From: Anaerolineae bacterium
GTDB taxonomy: Bacteria > Chloroflexota > Anaerolineae > Aggregatilineales > Phototrophicaceae
NCBI GenBank assembly: GCA_022822305.1
Contig: JAJEBY010000003.1
Coordinates: 62,001-126,000, forward strand
DNA: 64,000 nucleotides
Direction: 5' to 3'
The notes under the pieces are model-generated. The model was not told where the DNA came from and did no database searches. It saw nothing but the letters and a program-made list of their open reading frames with translations. The position numbers and the translations under genes are program-made. Position 1 is the stretch's first letter. Every line of letters starts with the position of its first letter. Of this stretch, positions 55,539 through 64,000 are shown piece after piece.

Positions 55539-55715
55539 AGGCGATAGGCGCGTAACCGGGCAATTTCACGACGGGCGTCACCGAGCATATGTCGAGCGGG
55601 CGGATACATCGCGGTCGATAGCGTCAATAGGCCGCAACGGCAACGCAAACAAGAAGGGAAATTAGCGGAGCATTCCACTATAATGACGGTTAGCGCAACC
55701 GACACCGGAGAAACG

Positions 55716-56339
55716 ATGAACGTCCTCAACACAATTGCAGAACACAAAATCGTCGCAATCGTGCGCCTGGATGATCTATCCATCGCGCAGCATCTGACCG
55801 ACGCGCTGGTCGAAGGCGGGATTCGCATCATCGAATTCACGCTGACCAATCCGGCCGCGACCGAGACCATCACCGATATTCGGCGTATGGTGGGCGGCGA
55901 TGTCGCGGTCGGCGCGGGATCAGTGATCTCGGTCGAGCAAGTGGACGCCGTCGCCGATGTCGGCGCGCAATTCGTGGTCTCCCCCGTCAGCAAGGCTGAT
56001 GTTATCGCCGCCTGCCTTGAGCGCGACCTGCCCGCCATGCCCGGCGCTTTCACCCCCAGCGAAATCCAGCAAGCCTGGGAATGGGGAGCGAGCGCCGTCA
56101 AAGTCTTCCCAGCCAATCACCTGGGCATGCGCTATATCAAGGATGTGCTGGCGCCCCTGCCGCACCTGCGCCTGATGCCCACCGGCGGCGTGACTGCGGA
56201 GAACCTGCGCGAATTCCTCGATCTTGGCGCTTTCGCCGTCGGCGTCGGTTCGTCTCTGATCAATAATGCCGCAGTGGCGGAGAAGAATTGGGACCAACTG
56301 CGCAAGAACGCGCGCCAATACGTCGAGCAGCTCGATTAG
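55716..56339 (+). CDS. eda: KDPG / 4-hydroxy-2-oxoglutarate aldolase
   Basis: 207 residues, normal for the family. Class I aldolase splitting 2-keto-3-deoxy-6-phosphogluconate (or a relative) into pyruvate and an aldehyde. Glu40 in [10 protein letters not shown] and the Schiff-base Lys129 in [12 protein letters not shown] are in place, with LMPTGGVT and AVGVGSSL phosphate-binding motifs. ATG 55716 has CCGGAG at the right distance; a TATAAT at 55679-55684 also lies before it, so the in-frame ATG at 55683 would be upstream of transcription. Overlaps the convergent DUF1697 gene by four bases. Confidence 0.92.
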   Translation: MNVLNTIAEHKIVAIVRLDDLSIAQHLTDALVEGGIRIIEFTLTNPAATETITDIRRMVGGDVAVGAGSVISVEQVDAVADVGAQFVVSPVSKADVIAACLERDLPAMPGAFTPSEIQQAWEWGASAVKVFPANHLGMRYIKDVLAPLPHLRLMPTGGVTAENLREFLDLGAFAVGVGSSLINNAAVAEKNWDQLRKNARQYVEQLD

Positions 56340-56887
56340 TCGCCCACTTCAATCGCCAGCTTCAAGATGCGCTGGCAGGTATTCCAGTTGCGCGCGGTAG
56401 CGACCAGGTTGAGCGCGCGTTCTATGCGTTTGGTATCCAATTTCGAGCGGGCGACGCCATCGGTGTAGAAGACGTAAAGCGCGTCCCCGGCGGCGGAAAT
56501 CTCTTCGCGCCCGGGATTATTCGCGCGCAATGCCTCGACGGCGACCGGGTCAGGCGCGGCGGAAAGGAAGAGGATCAGCGCGTGATTGCCCCTTTCGAGT
56601 TGCGCCGCGCTGAACGCATGGTGATCGAGCGTCGCTCTATATTCCGCAAGACTGCGCAGGATCACTTGCGCCTCAAAACCAAAGCGTTCATGAATGCCGT
56701 CTTCAAGCCGCCGCTTGAGTTGCGCGAGATCAGAGGTCTCCGCCCTGAAGACGGCGTTTCCGCTCTGCAAAAGCGTGCGCGTCTGCCGAAAGCCCTGCGA
56801 TTCATACAGCGCGCGCAAGTCCGCCATCTTGATTTTCTTGTGTCCGCCGACGTTGATCCCGCGCAAGAGTGACACGTAAGTCGGCAT
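56336..56887 (-). CDS. DUF1697 family protein
   Basis: 183 residues, full family length. Starts MPTYVSLLRGINVGGHKKIK, the hallmark of DUF1697, with LRALYESQGF, TLLQSGNAVF and HERFGFEAQVILRS following, and LDTKRIERALN with ATARNWNTCQ at the end. The biochemical role of this widespread family is unknown. It is convergent with the aldolase, and 167 bases separate its start from cobS on the opposite strand. Confidence 0.92.
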   Translation of the reverse strand: MPTYVSLLRGINVGGHKKIKMADLRALYESQGFRQTRTLLQSGNAVFRAETSDLAQLKRRLEDGIHERFGFEAQVILRSLAEYRATLDHHAFSAAQLERGNHALILFLSAAPDPVAVEALRANNPGREEISAAGDALYVFYTDGVARSKLDTKRIERALNLVATARNWNTCQRILKLAIEVGD

Positions 56888-57054
56888 GGCCCTCTCCTCT
56901 GTCCGGTTTGCCTCGCCACCGGCTAGTGTAACATGCCGCCGCCAGCGACAGCCGCGGCGCGCGACATCTGGCAGTCCGCAAGCCTTTTCATTAAACTGGT
57001 GCGAGCGAAGCAGCAGCGCAATGCTGATCCACTTGTAAGGTTGCAGCCGGTTCC

Positions 57055-57762
57055 ATGATAGATGATATTCGCGCCGCCTTGTCTTTCCTCACAATAATTC
57101 CGGTTGGCGCTTCGGGCGCGCGCAAGCCGGGCTGGTCTTTCGCCTGGTACCCTCTTGTCGGCCTCGGCATCGGCGCGCTCTTGGTCGGGATCGCCTCGAG
57201 GGCGCCCTTCAGCCCGGACTTGAACGCGTTTCTGATTCTGACCAGTTGGGTGATAATCGCGGGCGGTCTGCACCTCGATGGATTCGGCGACAGCTGCGAT
57301 AGCTTGCTGGCGACGCGGACTCCCGAAGGTCGCCTGGCGATCATGAAAGATCCCCGCTTGGGTACCTGGGCTGTGCTGGGCCTGGTCTTGCTGTTGCTGG
57401 GCAAGTGGCTGGCCATACGTGAGTTGGACGCCGTCTGGTTGCTGCTGCCGCCGATATGCGGCCGCTGGGCTATGGTATTCGCGGCCTACTCTTTTCCGCT
57501 GGCCCGCGCCAATGGCGCCGCCGCCCACTTCCGCGCCGGCTTGGGCGTCAAGCAACTCTTGATCGCCTCGGCCACGGTCGGCATCGTAGTTTTGATTTTC
57601 AGCGGAACGCACTTGTGGCTGCTGACAGCTGCGCTGACGCTGCTATGCGGTCATTGGGCGTCGCGGCGTCTGGGAGGCGGCATCACTGGCGATGTCTATG
57701 GCGCCATCTGCGAATTGACCGAGCTGGCTTGCTTGCTAGCGATCGGCATCTTCTATGGCTAA
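57055..57762 (+). CDS. cobS: Adenosylcobinamide-GDP ribazoletransferase
   Basis: 235 residues, polytopic membrane enzyme joining adenosylcobinamide-GDP to alpha-ribazole, the last committed step of cobalamin assembly. Motifs: [41 protein letters not shown] with the conserved acidic residues, [10 protein letters not shown] and RWAMVFAAY. It overlaps cobU by eight bases. No convincing cobalamin riboswitch was found in the 167 bases upstream. Confidence 0.95.
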   Translation: MIDDIRAALSFLTIIPVGASGARKPGWSFAWYPLVGLGIGALLVGIASRAPFSPDLNAFLILTSWVIIAGGLHLDGFGDSCDSLLATRTPEGRLAIMKDPRLGTWAVLGLVLLLLGKWLAIRELDAVWLLLPPICGRWAMVFAAYSFPLARANGAAAHFRAGLGVKQLLIASATVGIVVLIFSGTHLWLLTAALTLLCGHWASRRLGGGITGDVYGAICELTELACLLAIGIFYG

Positions 57763-58297
57763 GCGTCTTATCTTAATCTTGGGCGGAGCGCGCAGCGGCA
57801 AGAGCCGCTTAGCCGAAAGACGCGCGCGTGAACTCGGCGGGCCTGTGCTCTATGTCGCCACGGCCGAAGCCAAAGACGACGAAATGCGCGCGCGCATCGC
57901 CGCGCATCGGCAGCAGCGCCCTGCCGATTGGCGCACGCTGGAAGCGCCGCGGCGGGTTGCGCAGCGCATCGCAAATTGTGGCATCGAGCATGACATTCTG
58001 ATTTTGGATTGCGTCACGCTGCTGACCAGCAACCTCTTGCTGGATATGCCGGAAACGACCCCGCCAGCCGACGCCGACGCGGCGATACTGCGCGAAATTG
58101 ATGACCTGCTGGCCATGCATCAGCGCTCGGAAGCGACCTGGCTCCTCGTGAGCAACGAGGTCGGGATGGGCTTGGTTCCGCCGAATAAGTTGGGTCGGCT
58201 TTATCGTGATGTCTTGGGACGCGCCAATCAGCGCCTCGCCGAGAGCGCCGATGAGGCGCTGCTGCTGGTGGCCGGCTTGCCGTGGCGTTTGAAATGA
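57755..58297 (+). CDS. cobU: Adenosylcobinamide kinase / cobinamide-phosphate guanylyltransferase
   Basis: 180 residues, the usual length. P-loop [11 protein letters not shown] at residues 7-17, then [21 protein letters not shown] with the guanylylation-site region, and [20 protein letters not shown], the signature CobU segment. Phosphorylates cobinamide and adds GMP before CobS acts. Coupled to cobS by overlap. With only these two genes here the pair supports salvage or final nucleotide-loop assembly; other cob genes would be elsewhere. Confidence 0.95.
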   Translation: MAKRLILILGGARSGKSRLAERRARELGGPVLYVATAEAKDDEMRARIAAHRQQRPADWRTLEAPRRVAQRIANCGIEHDILILDCVTLLTSNLLLDMPETTPPADADAAILREIDDLLAMHQRSEATWLLVSNEVGMGLVPPNKLGRLYRDVLGRANQRLAESADEALLLVAGLPWRLK

Positions 58298-58302
58298 GGG
58301 CA

Positions 58303-59211
58303 CTAAATGTTGGCGAAAAAGTCCGGATTCACGGTGACGCGCTCGCTGACAACCTTCTCAGTCTTCACGCCGAGTGACAACTGTTTCAAGGTGTCCATCA
58401 ATTGTTCACCGTCGATGAGGTCGATTTCAGGCGCGCCGTCACGAGTCGCCTCGCGCACCGCTTCACGCGTGAACCTGCCGGTTGTCACGATGAGTCCCTT
58501 ATCCGTCCTGCCTTGCATGGCCCCCCTGAAGTCACGCACGGTGCTGGGACCAATCGAACCTTTCCAGCGCTTGCATTGAAACAGCACGCGAAACGACAGG
58601 AATCCCCCAATTCTCACCACCCCGATCCCGTCTATGCCACCATCGCCGCTGCGCCCGGTGACCTCAACCTGCGTAAACCCGCTTTCGCGCAGAATACGCT
58701 GGAAGAGATGCTCAAACGCGTCCGGTTTCATAGTTGTCAGCGCATGATAAAGCTCGTCTCGCCACTGCCCGTCATCATTAGCGTCATTCAGTTGAGGTGA
58801 AGGCGCGTCAGAATTGCTAACGCTCGCATTGGCAAGTTTGATCTTGGTAGTCTCTACTTCCTCTTCAATTGCTTTGACCGCGTGCGCGACTCGTTTTGTG
58901 TCAACTCGCAGAGTATTCATGCCAGCTTTAGTGAGCGACCACACGCCTGTACGGGTATTCTCAACGAGTCCAAATCGCTTTAGCCACGTTCGAGCCCAAC
59001 CCAACCGAAATGCGAACTCTGTTCGGTTGCTTTTTCCCACGTGCATAGGCGTCTGCATTTGAGCGTCGGTCAAGCCGAGTATCTCAACGACCTGATCGTG
59101 GATTTCTTTATTCGTGCCAGATCCGCCCAGCTTGCGCAGCGCCACCAGCGTTGGATTCAGCAGATCCTTGCTATCGATTCTGCGCTCAGACATGCTTTGT
59201 TTTGAATTCAT
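58303..59211 (-). CDS. Mrr-type restriction endonuclease, catalytic residues intact
   Basis: 302 residues. N-terminal Mrr winged-helix domain (about 15-105, ending GVWSLTKAGMNTLR), a charged linker, and a PD-(D/E)xK nuclease domain from about 150. The active-site core is complete: SGDGGIDGIGVV with Asp194, then FQCKRWKGSI with Gln212 and Lys214. Mrr-type enzymes cut modified DNA. It lies 29 bases downstream of a related but degenerate gene on the same strand, and there is no methyltransferase gene nearby. Confidence 0.9.
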   Translation of the reverse strand: MNSKQSMSERRIDSKDLLNPTLVALRKLGGSGTNKEIHDQVVEILGLTDAQMQTPMHVGKSNRTEFAFRLGWARTWLKRFGLVENTRTGVWSLTKAGMNTLRVDTKRVAHAVKAIEEEVETTKIKLANASVSNSDAPSPQLNDANDDGQWRDELYHALTTMKPDAFEHLFQRILRESGFTQVEVTGRSGDGGIDGIGVVRIGGFLSFRVLFQCKRWKGSIGPSTVRDFRGAMQGRTDKGLIVTTGRFTREAVREATRDGAPEIDLIDGEQLMDTLKQLSLGVKTEKVVSERVTVNPDFFANI

Positions 59212-59240
59212 GATTCCGTGGAGTGCGATTCAGTCAGGAT

Positions 59241-59846
59241 TCACACACTCCCAAACCACCCCTCGTCAATCACCACCCGCTCGACCAGCACCTGCTCCGT
59301 AGTCACGCCCAACTCCAGCTCCTTCAGCTTGTCGATTAACGCCTCGCCGTCGATCAGCTTGATCTCGGGCGAGCGATCGCTGCCGGCTTTCAGCAGCGCT
59401 TCTTGCGTGTAGCTGCCGGTCGTAATCAGCAGGCCGCGATCCGCCCGACCGACCATGACCGACCGGCGGAAATCATCGACCTCGCCTGAGCTGATGCGGG
59501 CGCCGCCGCGCATGCACTTGAAGGAGACGCGGAAGGAGAAGAATCCGCCGCCGCCGACCATGCCGATGCCTTCAATCGCGTCATTGTTGCCGGTGAGTTC
59601 AATTTCGTGGATGCCGTCTCTCTGCAAGATCTGCAAGAAGAGCCGCTCGAATCCTTCAGCCGACATTCCCTCCAGCAAATTTCCCAGGCTTTCGCGCCAG
59701 CCGGTCAAGCTGGCGACCAGCGATTCCACATCCACCTGCGCAACCGGGTTGTCATTCGCCGCTGCCGAATCCACGACCGCTGCATCCGCGCCGTCGTCGC
59801 TGAAATCGCTCGTCACGATCTGATCTGCATTGTCGCTCGCCATCAT
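59241..59846 (-). CDS. Mrr-like protein with degenerate nuclease motif
   Basis: About 201 residues from ATG 59846 (GAGG six bases upstream). An acidic N terminus of some 55 residues replaces the winged helix, followed by a domain homologous to the Mrr nuclease fold: FERLFLQILQRDGIHEIELTG and DDFRRSVMVGRADRGLLITTG align with the neighbouring gene. But where the neighbour has GGIDG it has DAIEG (Glu for Asp), and where that has FQCKRW it has FKCMRG, so the Gln and Lys of QxK become Lys and Met. Nuclease activity is therefore doubtful. A partner, inhibitor or DNA-binding role is inference. Confidence 0.8.
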   Translation of the reverse strand: MMASDNADQIVTSDFSDDGADAAVVDSAAANDNPVAQVDVESLVASLTGWRESLGNLLEGMSAEGFERLFLQILQRDGIHEIELTGNNDAIEGIGMVGGGGFFSFRVSFKCMRGGARISSGEVDDFRRSVMVGRADRGLLITTGSYTQEALLKAGSDRSPEIKLIDGEALIDKLKELELGVTTEQVLVERVVIDEGWFGSV

Positions 59847-59880
59847 CCTAGTCCTCAATTCTATACACTTTCAGGCGCCA

Positions 59881-60876
59881 CTAGCGCGCCAGGCTGGATA
59901 CCAGCAAATCCAATGCCAGGCGCGGCTCAATTCGTCCCGTTTTCATATCCTGATCGTAGCGCTGCAATCGCTTTAGTATCGCATCCAATTGTTCCAAACT
60001 GAATGCCCGTGCTTGCGCGTTCAGCTTTCCCGCCACATAAGCATGCACGCGCAGCTCCCGCGCGATAGCCTTCGCCCCCGATCCGCCTGCGCGATTCAGA
60101 TGATCCTTGGCCATCAGCAGCAGCCGAAACTGCCGCACAATCATGCTGAACAGCGCAAAACCCGGATCGCGCGGATTATCGCGCAATGACTGATGAATCA
60201 GCTGCAGCGCGCGCTTGCCATCGCCCGTGGCCAAGGCATCGACCATTTCGAAGACGTTGGCTTCCGGGACGTAAGGCGTCAGCGCGGCAACATCTTCTTC
60301 ACTGATTGGGTTTTCGCCATCGACATAACACACCAGTTTGAACAGTTCATTGTCCGCGCGCCGCAGATCGTTGCTGACCACTGATGCGATAGCGCCGGCG
60401 GCTTGCGGCGTGATCGCCGCCCCATATTCGTCGCGGGCGCGTTTGATTATCCAGCCGGTCAGATTCTGCGGCGCCTCGAATTTGGCGATATAGCCGTTGT
60501 TGAGCGGCTTCGTCGCGTTGAGTACGCGATTCTTTTCCGACAATGTCTCATTCTCGACCAGCACCAGGCGCGCGTATTCAGGCAAGCCTGGCAGCGCTGC
60601 AATGAGCTGTTCCGATGCGGCCTTGCCGGTTTGACCCGCTCCCCGACGCGTCAGGTGGCTGATCAAGCCTTTGACGATCACCAGCCGCTTTTCCGCCAAG
60701 AACGGATACGACTTCGCCGCCGCCAGCAGCTCGGCAACGGTCGTCTCCGCGCCATCGAATTCGCTGATATTGAGATCGCCGTCGTCTCCCATGGCCGCGC
60801 GCATCTTCGCCAGCGCTTCTCCGCGGCTGATGCTGTCGTCGCCGTGAAAGATGTAGAAAGTGGGTGACTGCGCCAT
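59881..60876 (-). CDS. holA: DNA polymerase III subunit delta
   Basis: About 331 residues from ATG 60876 (a TTG two codons upstream is less likely). Clamp-loader delta subunit that opens the sliding clamp. The AAA-like fold is recognisable from FYIFHGDDSISRGEALAKM, FLAEKRLVIVKGL, LVLVENETL, DEYGAAITPQAAGAIASVVS, DLRRADNELFKLVCY and the C-terminal FSLEQLDAILKRLQRYDQDMK, which are typical HolA features; Walker motifs are degenerate, as in all delta subunits. Housekeeping gene. Its position next to the mrr pair does not imply a link. Confidence 0.92.
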   Translation of the reverse strand: MAQSPTFYIFHGDDSISRGEALAKMRAAMGDDGDLNISEFDGAETTVAELLAAAKSYPFLAEKRLVIVKGLISHLTRRGAGQTGKAASEQLIAALPGLPEYARLVLVENETLSEKNRVLNATKPLNNGYIAKFEAPQNLTGWIIKRARDEYGAAITPQAAGAIASVVSNDLRRADNELFKLVCYVDGENPISEEDVAALTPYVPEANVFEMVDALATGDGKRALQLIHQSLRDNPRDPGFALFSMIVRQFRLLLMAKDHLNRAGGSGAKAIARELRVHAYVAGKLNAQARAFSLEQLDAILKRLQRYDQDMKTGRIEPRLALDLLVSSLAR

Positions 60877-60943
60877 GTGCAAATCTACTCGGCTGTTCCG
60901 TGATTGTCATGCGAATATGATATCTGAAGCGTATGGCACAAGC

Positions 60944-60967
60944 GGGCGAGCCACTGGCTCGCCCCTA
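60944..60967. repeat. REP-like palindromic repeat
   Basis: GGGCGAGCC (60944-60952) pairs with GGCTCGCCC (60956-60964) around a three-base loop, followed by CTAC. It resembles the palindrome at 46298-46319. It lies in the 156-base gap between holA and the DUF6391 gene. Confidence 0.55.
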
Positions 60968-61032
60968 CTATGGCTTTCATAAAGTTAGCAGTTTCTCTAT
61001 CTGGCGTCGGCAACTGCATTTACCTGCGCTGC

Positions 61033-61581
61033 TCAAGTCTGCCGGGTGGCGATGCGATGCACCGTCAATTCCTGGTCGTTGAAGGGCAGCTTCATCGTCT
61101 CCCGCCGCACGCTGATCAGGGACAAATCGCCGAGATCGCCTGCGGTGGTGATGTGCCGCTGCAGGCTCATGCCAACTGGTTTTGAGAACAAGATGGCCGC
61201 CATCATCAGGATCATCATGTTCGAGAAGCGCGCCCAGCCCCGGCGCCATCCCCCGCCTGCGAAACCCAGGAAAGCGATGGCCGTCGCCAGGAAACCCGTC
61301 GTCACCAGGTTCGTGCCGCAATTGGGATGCAGCGCCAGTTTGTGTTCGCCCGCTTGCATGCGGCTCAGCGCTTCCTGCACGGCGCTCTCCACTTGCTCCG
61401 TCGGCACGCTGCCGATCAAGATGAAACCGCGGTCGCTGCTGCGCCCGGACAACTGATAGTTGCCGCGGCTCAAGATATGAATGGTGGCGTGCTCCAAACC
61501 ATGATTGCGGCGGACGCGCAAGATATAGGGATTGTTCAACAGCGGCTCGGCGTAGTCTGCCAGGCGCTCAATCGGAGTCAT
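61033..61581 (-). CDS. DUF6391 family membrane protein
   Basis: About 182 residues from MTPIERLADY; GGAAGGA lies six bases before ATG 61581, favouring it over the ATG five codons upstream. Conserved His-rich element VRRNHGLEHATIHIL and LALHPNCGTNLVTTGFLA suggest metal binding. Hydrophobic segments follow (FLATAIAFLGFAGGGW, MMILMMAAILFSKPVGM). The family is known mainly from cyanobacteria and Chloroflexota with no assigned function. Confidence 0.75.
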   Translation of the reverse strand: MTPIERLADYAEPLLNNPYILRVRRNHGLEHATIHILSRGNYQLSGRSSDRGFILIGSVPTEQVESAVQEALSRMQAGEHKLALHPNCGTNLVTTGFLATAIAFLGFAGGGWRRGWARFSNMMILMMAAILFSKPVGMSLQRHITTAGDLGDLSLISVRRETMKLPFNDQELTVHRIATRQT

Positions 61582-61729
61582 GGCGATTCCTTCCATGTGG
61601 ACGAATGGTAAAGTATCACAAAGGTAGGACGCGGGCTAGTCAGAACCGGCCGACGCCTTGACGATTGCGCCGTTGCGCCGATTAAAGCGCGCGTTCCATT
61701 CAGGACTTTGCCTATGCTAAAATTCCCCT

Positions 61730-62317
61730 ATGACCGACAGTCCAGGACCGCCCCATCCGCTCGCCCGCGTATTGAGCCTCGTCCGCACCGGGCCTTTGTC
61801 CATCGTCTTGCGCTTCGTCGACCAAGCCTATCGCAAGACTCGCGGCGCTCCACTATGGCGACTGTGCGCGGTCACCCCGCAGCTGGCGGTCGGCGGACAG
61901 CATTATCGCGGCGGCTACGCTGCCATGCAGGCATACGGCATTACCGCCGTTGTCAACCTGCGCGAGTCTCGCTTCAATGACGAGCAAGCGGGCATCGGCG
62001 GCGACCGCCATCTTCATCTGGCCACCATCGATAATACGCCCCCATCGCGAGAAGATCTCGTCCGCGGCGTGCAGTTCATCAGCGACGAGATCGCAACCGG
62101 CGGGAAAGTTTACGTCCATTGTGGAGTCGGCGTAGGAAGGGCGCCCACCCTGGCCGCCGCTTATCTGATTTCGACCGGATTGACACCGGATGACGCACTG
62201 CGCGGCATAAGAGCCGTTCGCCCCTTCGTTCACTTGACCGCCAGCCAACGCGCCGTATTGGATGAGTTCGCGCGACTTTGGCCAGAACTGACACCGCAAG
62301 CCTCATGCCAAAACTGA
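61730..62317 (+). CDS. Dual-specificity-phosphatase-like protein
   Basis: 195 residues. The active-site loop KVYVHCGVGVGRAPT contains the catalytic Cys131 and Arg137 of HCxxGxxR phosphatases, with a plausible general-acid Asp101 in TIDNTPPS. Target could be phospho-protein, phosphoinositide or phospholipid; unknown. A TAAAAT (61718-61723) lies only seven bases before the ATG, so transcription may start very near the start codon. It overlaps the deacetylase gene by 13 bases. Confidence 0.85.
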   Translation: MTDSPGPPHPLARVLSLVRTGPLSIVLRFVDQAYRKTRGAPLWRLCAVTPQLAVGGQHYRGGYAAMQAYGITAVVNLRESRFNDEQAGIGGDRHLHLATIDNTPPSREDLVRGVQFISDEIATGGKVYVHCGVGVGRAPTLAAAYLISTGLTPDDALRGIRAVRPFVHLTASQRAVLDEFARLWPELTPQASCQN

Positions 62318-63090
62318 TCATCACCGCTGACGACTGCGGATTGTCCCCCGGCATCAATAGCGCGGCGCTTGAGCTGCACCAAAACGGCTATCTCAACGCC
62401 GCCAGCGTCATGACTAATTTTCCCGCGCATCAGCATGCGCTCGAAATCTTCCGCGAATGTCCCGAGCTGGATCTCGGCGCGCACCTGACCTTGACCGACG
62501 GCCTGCCCGTCAGTCGCAGCGGACCGCACCACTCGCATCTATTGCAGGATGACCGCAGCTTTCGCAGCAAGTTCAGTCTCTACCTGCGCGCGCTCTTCTT
62601 CAGCAAGGACACCGTACATTGGATAAGGAACGAGCTTGACGCCCAGCTGCGCCGCTTCATCGACGCCGGCCTGCGACCGCGGCATCTCACCTCCCATCAT
62701 CATTTCCACAGTCTGCCCTTGCTGCGCAAGATCGTGCATGAGCTGGCAGAGCAATACCGAGTCGACTGGGTGCGCGGGCACGACTTTCGCGCCAGCATCT
62801 CGCCTCATACATTTTTGCCCCATCGACAACATCCGTCCCCGGATGAAGATTTCTTCATGCCGGATTACATCACGGCCATTCAAGCCTGGATGTCGCGACC
62901 CGTGCAGGACTTTGCCGAACGCGTCGCCGCGCTGAGCGGCACCATCGAAATTGTCGTGCATCCCGGACCAGCCGACGATCCGGATTTCCCGCCAGGCGTC
63001 GAACACGGTCCCGCCCAACGTCATCGCGAAACCGTCTTTTTGATAGCGGCCGTGGAGGCATTGCGCCGTCGCGGGATCACGCCGGCTTGA
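62305..63090 (+). CDS. YdjC/ChbG/HpnK-family carbohydrate deacetylase
   Basis: 261 residues from ATG 62305, inside the end of the phosphatase gene. Metal-dependent amidohydrolase fold: ITADDCGLSPGIN supplies Asp10, LDLGAHLTLTDG supplies His60, and HLTSHHHFHSLPLL supplies later His ligands; HPGPADDPDFP closes the fold. Family members deacetylate chito-oligosaccharides or act on hopanoid intermediates. Overlap with the phosphatase gene suggests a coupled unit, perhaps on lipid or envelope sugar metabolism, which is inference. Confidence 0.88.
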   Translation: MPKLIITADDCGLSPGINSAALELHQNGYLNAASVMTNFPAHQHALEIFRECPELDLGAHLTLTDGLPVSRSGPHHSHLLQDDRSFRSKFSLYLRALFFSKDTVHWIRNELDAQLRRFIDAGLRPRHLTSHHHFHSLPLLRKIVHELAEQYRVDWVRGHDFRASISPHTFLPHRQHPSPDEDFFMPDYITAIQAWMSRPVQDFAERVAALSGTIEIVVHPGPADDPDFPPGVEHGPAQRHRETVFLIAAVEALRRRGITPA

Positions 63091-63229
63091 GCGCGCGCCG
63101 CTGCTCTCGCGACCTGACTGCCCGATACCCGCCTTCATTGACAGCGGCCAGCCCCTGCCATACAATGGCTGTCGCTCCGACGGCAGGTTCCGCCCGAGTC
63201 ATCCGACCGACCAATTTCAAGCAGCGCCC

Positions 63230-64000
63230 ATGATTGGCGAAAAGACCATCGTCACGCTCGAATTGCATAAGATTCTGGGTGAGATCGCGCGTCACGCCAC
63301 CTTCGCGGCCGGTGAAGAATTCGCCCTCGAACTCTATCCCTCGACCGAAGTTGAGGAAGTGCAGATTTGGCAGCGCGAAACCGCCGAGGCCCTGGCCTTG
63401 TTGGAAGAACGATCAAACATCACGCTGCGTGGCGCGCGCGATGTGCGCGAGCCGGTCATCAAAGCGCAACGCGGCGTCATCGTCGAGCCCAGTATCCTGC
63501 TCGACATTCGCTACACGCTCCGGCGCGGCACAACACTCAAGCGAACGCTCGGACGCATGAGAGCGTCTTTCCCGCTGCTTTCCGACTTGGCAATTGAGAT
63601 CGAGGAATGCAGCGAATTGCAAACGGCGATCGCGAAATCGATTGATGACAACGCCGATATCCTGGATACCGCCAGCGCCCGGCTCGCCATAATCCGGCGC
63701 AATCTGAAGCTCGCCTTCGACCGCCTGCAAAACCGCTTGAATCGCATCGTCGCCAACAAATCTAATCAGGACAAATTGCAAGAAGCCCTGGTCACCATGC
63801 GTCACGGCCGCTATGTCGTCCCGCTCAAAACGGAGCACAAAGGCAAGATCAAAGGCATCATTCACGATTCCTCCGCATCCGGCGCTACCCTCTTCATCGA
63901 ACCGCTGGAGACGGTCGAACTCAACAACAAATGGCGCGAGCTTCAGATTGAAGAAGAGAAAGAGATTCGGCGCATCCTGGCGGCACTGACCGATGAGGTC
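63230..64000 (+). CDS. mutS2: Endonuclease MutS2, N-terminal part (runs off right edge)
   Basis: 257 codons open to the window edge from ATG 63230. Starts MIGEKTIVTLELHKILGEIA; the MutS2 hallmark HDSSASGATLFIEPLETVEL near residue 212 is clear, with MRHGRYVVPLKTEHKGKIKG before it. MutS2 resolves branched DNA and collided ribosomes rather than mismatches. The ATPase and Smr domains are beyond the window. The 139-base gap after the deacetylase shows no gene. Confidence 0.92.
   Translation, partial: MIGEKTIVTLELHKILGEIARHATFAAGEEFALELYPSTEVEEVQIWQRETAEALALLEERSNITLRGARDVREPVIKAQRGVIVEPSILLDIRYTLRRGTTLKRTLGRMRASFPLLSDLAIEIEECSELQTAIAKSIDDNADILDTASARLAIIRRNLKLAFDRLQNRLNRIVANKSNQDKLQEALVTMRHGRYVVPLKTEHKGKIKGIIHDSSASGATLFIEPLETVELNNKWRELQIEEEKEIRRILAALTDEV

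Noticed and set aside
56888..57054. Possible cobalamin riboswitch upstream of cobS
   Set aside because: A GCCACCGG stretch is present but no proper B12 box or supporting helices were found.

Overview
The window reads as chromosomal DNA of a GC-rich bacterium, most likely a member of the Chloroflexota (Anaerolineae-like). Pointers are a free-standing bacterial Elp3 of the type known from Dehalococcoides, two ClpC-type unfoldases, several GT-C membrane glycosyltransferase-like proteins, an F420/FMN split-barrel protein, a DUF6391 protein, and many secreted proteins with no lipoprotein cysteine. This assignment is inference from gene content; no rRNA gene is present to confirm it. I see no phage genes, transposases, CRISPR arrays or tRNA genes.

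Layout. 1-5.8 kb is housekeeping and scattered metabolism: a UxaA-type dehydratase running off the left edge, an EthD-like protein, uracil-DNA glycosylase, a membrane protein, a PPOX-fold oxidoreductase, NAD synthetase and an RDD protein. 5.9-9.0 kb is a minus-strand catabolic operon: a cupin, a MetE-C-like methyltransferase and a HisD/HpsN-like dehydrogenase. Divergent from it, 9.2-18.6 kb is a laminarin (beta-1,3-glucan) utilisation locus: a LacI regulator, a sugar-binding protein, two ABC permeases, a GH3 beta-glucosidase and a secreted GH16 laminarinase with three carbohydrate-binding repeats. LacI-type palindromes sit in both intergenic regions.

18.7-23.0 kb holds folC and a flippase/glycosyltransferase pair. 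23.2-30.6 kb has two clpC genes flanking a four-domain S1 RNA-binding protein. 32.5-34.9 kb has groES-groEL with a clear promoter, a CIRCE operator and a terminator. 35.1-44.9 kb is a minus-strand envelope operon of four GT-C-type membrane proteins headed by a penicillin-binding-protein homologue whose key catalytic motifs appear to be lost; a fifth GT-C relative lies at 30.6-32.5 kb.

45-64 kb is mixed: HhH-like membrane protein, VOC protein, M20 amidohydrolase, nitrilase, a TSP3-repeat protein, Elp3, DDAH, a beta-propeller protein, a GH18-like membrane protein, KDPG aldolase, cobS-cobU, an Mrr endonuclease beside a catalytically degenerate Mrr paralogue, holA, DUF6391, a dual-specificity phosphatase, a YdjC/HpnK deacetylase, and the start of mutS2 running off the right edge.

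The most notable points are the degenerate PBP with its GT-C operon, the intact/degenerate Mrr pair, and the juxtaposition of a laminarin locus with an HpsN-like dehydrogenase operon, which together could describe use of algal carbon.
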